Shown here: piece after piece, positions 4,279 to 5,807 of the stretch
Layout: each line of letters opens with the position of its first letter
Position numbering within the stretch: the stretch's first letter is position 1
From: Clostridia bacterium
GTDB taxonomy: Bacteria; Bacillota_A; Clostridia; Christensenellales; Borkfalkiaceae
Assembly: GCA_017507595.1 (NCBI GenBank)
Contig: JAFWAM010000068.1
Coordinates: forward strand, 1 to 5,807
DNA: 5,807 nt
Reading direction: 5' to 3'
The notes under the pieces: generated by a model
What the model was told of the DNA's origin: nothing
The model's database searches: none
The model's input: only the letters and a program-made list of their open reading frames with translations
Program-made: the position numbers and the translations under genes

Positions 4279-5807
4279 ATGCAATTAATTATTGTAGAGT
4301 CGCCCTCCAAGGCGAAGACCATTGAAAAATATCTTGGCGGCAAAATCAAAGTTGACGCCAGCGGTGGCCATATAAGAGACTTGCCCGAAAAGCGTCTTGG
4401 CGTAAACGTTTCCGATAACTTCGAGCCCAATTACGTCATTTCCGCCGATAAGCGAAGCGTCATCAAAAGATTACAGGATAAATGCGACAAGTGCGACAAG
4501 GTTTATCTCGCAACCGACCCCGACCGTGAGGGTGAAGCCATTTCCTGGCACCTTCAGGAGGTTTTAGGGCTTCAAGGCAAATCCCAGCGTATCGTTTTCA
4601 ACGAAATCAGCGAAAGGGCTGTTAAAAACGCCCTTCAAAACCCAAGGGATATCAACTATAACCTGGTTGACTCCCAACAGGCAAGACGCGTTTTAGACAG
4701 GCTTGTGGGCTACAAGCTCAGCCCCTTCTTATGCAAAAAGATCAAAGACGGTCTTTCTGCCGGCAGGGTACAGTCTGTTACCTTGCGCCTCGTTGTTGAA
4801 AGGGAGAGGGAGATCCTCGCCTTCAATCCTAAGGAATATTGGAATATTTACGGTGAGTTCACCAAGGATAAGCAGACCTTCAAGGCTCTTTTAAGCGAGA
4901 AAAACGGCAAAAAATACCGTCCTACCTGTGCGGAAGAGGCTCAGACGGTTTACGACAAGCTTGTAAAGGGTAACGCCTACGTTAAGGAAATTAAAAGCAC
5001 CGTAACAAAGACCCACGCCTTACCTCCGTTTACAACCAGCACCCTGCAGCAGGACGCATCCTCAAAGCTTGGCCTTTCTTCACCCGTGGTTATGTCTATT
5101 GCCCAGTACCTTTACGAGGGCGTTGACACCCCCCAGGGCCACATTGCCTTCGTTACCTATATCAGAACCGACTCGGTAAGGGTGGCAAAAGAAGCCCAGG
5201 AAGAAGCCTTAAAGCATATCAGGACAACCTACGGTGACGAATACGTCCCCGCAAAGCCCAACGTATACCGCTCCAAAAAGACGGCTCAGGACGCCCACGA
5301 AACAATACGCCCCATCGATTTATCCCTTACCCCACAGCTGGCCAAAAAGCTTCTTGACAAAAATCATTACGGCGTATATAAGCTCATCTACGACAGATTT
5401 ATTGCCTCACAAATGGCTGAAGCAAAATATGAGGTAGTTAATATTTCAGTCGGTATAGATGATTATGCATTAAAAGCAAACGGCAAAACCGTTTTATTCA
5501 AGGGCTATACCGCAGTTTACGACGACAACTTTATATCCGCCTCAGACGAGGACGAAGCCGTCGTTACAAAGTCTATCCCCGCCCTCGTTCAGGGCGAGCC
5601 CTTAAACACAAAATCCATCGAAAAGGAGCAAAAGTTCACCAAGCCCCCGGTTAGATTTACCGACGCAACCTTAGTTAAGGTTATGGAAGACAAGGGCATT
5701 GGCAGACCAAGCACCTATTCGTCCATTATTTCCGATTTATCCAAGCGAAAATATACCAAAAAGGACGGCAAATATATCGTTCCCACCGAGATTGCTTTTA
5801 CCATGAC
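4279..5807 (+). CDS. topA: DNA topoisomerase I (type IA), 3' end cut by window
   Basis: The reading frame is open from the ATG to the window edge, giving 509 residues; the family is usually about 690, so the C-terminal part, including any zinc-ribbon region, is missing. It relaxes negative supercoils by cutting one DNA strand through a tyrosine. The TOPRIM domain opens the protein: LIIVESPSKAKTI (3-15) with E7, GGHIRDLP (29-36), and ATDPDREGEAI (78-88) with the acidic D80-D82-E84 set. DSQQARRVLDRLVGYKLSP (131-149) and LSAGRVQSVTLRLV (159-172) follow. LPPFTTSTLQQDASSKLG (248-265) leads to the active-site segment FVTYIRTDS (291-299), where Y294 aligns with the catalytic tyrosine. HETIRP (340-345) and GIGRPSTYSSII (473-484) are also typical. 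Every motif in the visible part is intact. It lies 98 bases after dprA; dprA-topA is a conserved order in Bacillota. Confidence 0.96.
   Translation, partial: MQLIIVESPSKAKTIEKYLGGKIKVDASGGHIRDLPEKRLGVNVSDNFEPNYVISADKRSVIKRLQDKCDKCDKVYLATDPDREGEAISWHLQEVLGLQGKSQRIVFNEISERAVKNALQNPRDINYNLVDSQQARRVLDRLVGYKLSPFLCKKIKDGLSAGRVQSVTLRLVVEREREILAFNPKEYWNIYGEFTKDKQTFKALLSEKNGKKYRPTCAEEAQTVYDKLVKGNAYVKEIKSTVTKTHALPPFTTSTLQQDASSKLGLSSPVVMSIAQYLYEGVDTPQGHIAFVTYIRTDSVRVAKEAQEEALKHIRTTYGDEYVPAKPNVYRSKKTAQDAHETIRPIDLSLTPQLAKKLLDKNHYGVYKLIYDRFIASQMAEAKYEVVNISVGIDDYALKANGKTVLFKGYTAVYDDNFISASDEDEAVVTKSIPALVQGEPLNTKSIEKEQKFTKPPVRFTDATLVKVMEDKGIGRPSTYSSIISDLSKRKYTKKDGKYIVPTEIAFTM

Noticed and set aside
1..5807. 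Mobile element, CRISPR array or defence island
   Set aside because: No transposase, integrase, terminal repeats, regularly spaced repeats or defence domains are seen; all genes are chromosomal housekeeping or membrane families.

Overview
The window looks like chromosomal DNA from a low- to moderate-GC member of the Bacillota, most likely class Clostridia. The reasons are a DUF421 plus DUF4363 membrane gene pair, the order comM(yifB)-dprA-topA, AGGAGG-type ribosome binding sites before most genes, and A/T-rich gaps between more GC-balanced genes. Species cannot be judged from this sequence.

Left part (1-1240), minus strand: a two-gene unit is read right to left. The first gene encodes a DUF421 (YetF-like) membrane protein, and the second a small DUF4363 protein with one membrane segment. 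The two reading frames share one base (TAGTG). The unit ends in a probable hairpin terminator at 104-140. Bases 1-103 are A/T-rich and show no gene I can support.

Middle (1241-1529): a 289-base divergent intergenic region without a gene but dense in signals. It holds a foldable leader in front of the DUF421 gene, an 18-base perfect palindrome, a 10-bp inverted repeat flanking overlapping divergent promoter candidates, a good plus-strand promoter, and a perfect-consensus DnaA box in the comM leader.

Right part (1530-5807), plus strand: comM/yifB (AAA+ Mg-chelatase-like ATPase), dprA (recombination mediator loading RecA on incoming single-stranded DNA) and topA (DNA topoisomerase I, cut by the window end). 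They lie close together and are probably co-transcribed. Small hairpins sit in both intercistronic gaps, but neither has the U-tract of an intrinsic terminator. In other bacteria ComM and DprA act on DNA taken up by transformation, and dprA-topA is a conserved neighbourhood in Bacillota. The cassette therefore suggests DNA processing and topology functions.

I see no mobile element, CRISPR array, tRNA, rRNA or clearly new defence-type system. The parts most worth a second look are the divergent control region, the leader structures and the divergent signature motifs of DprA.
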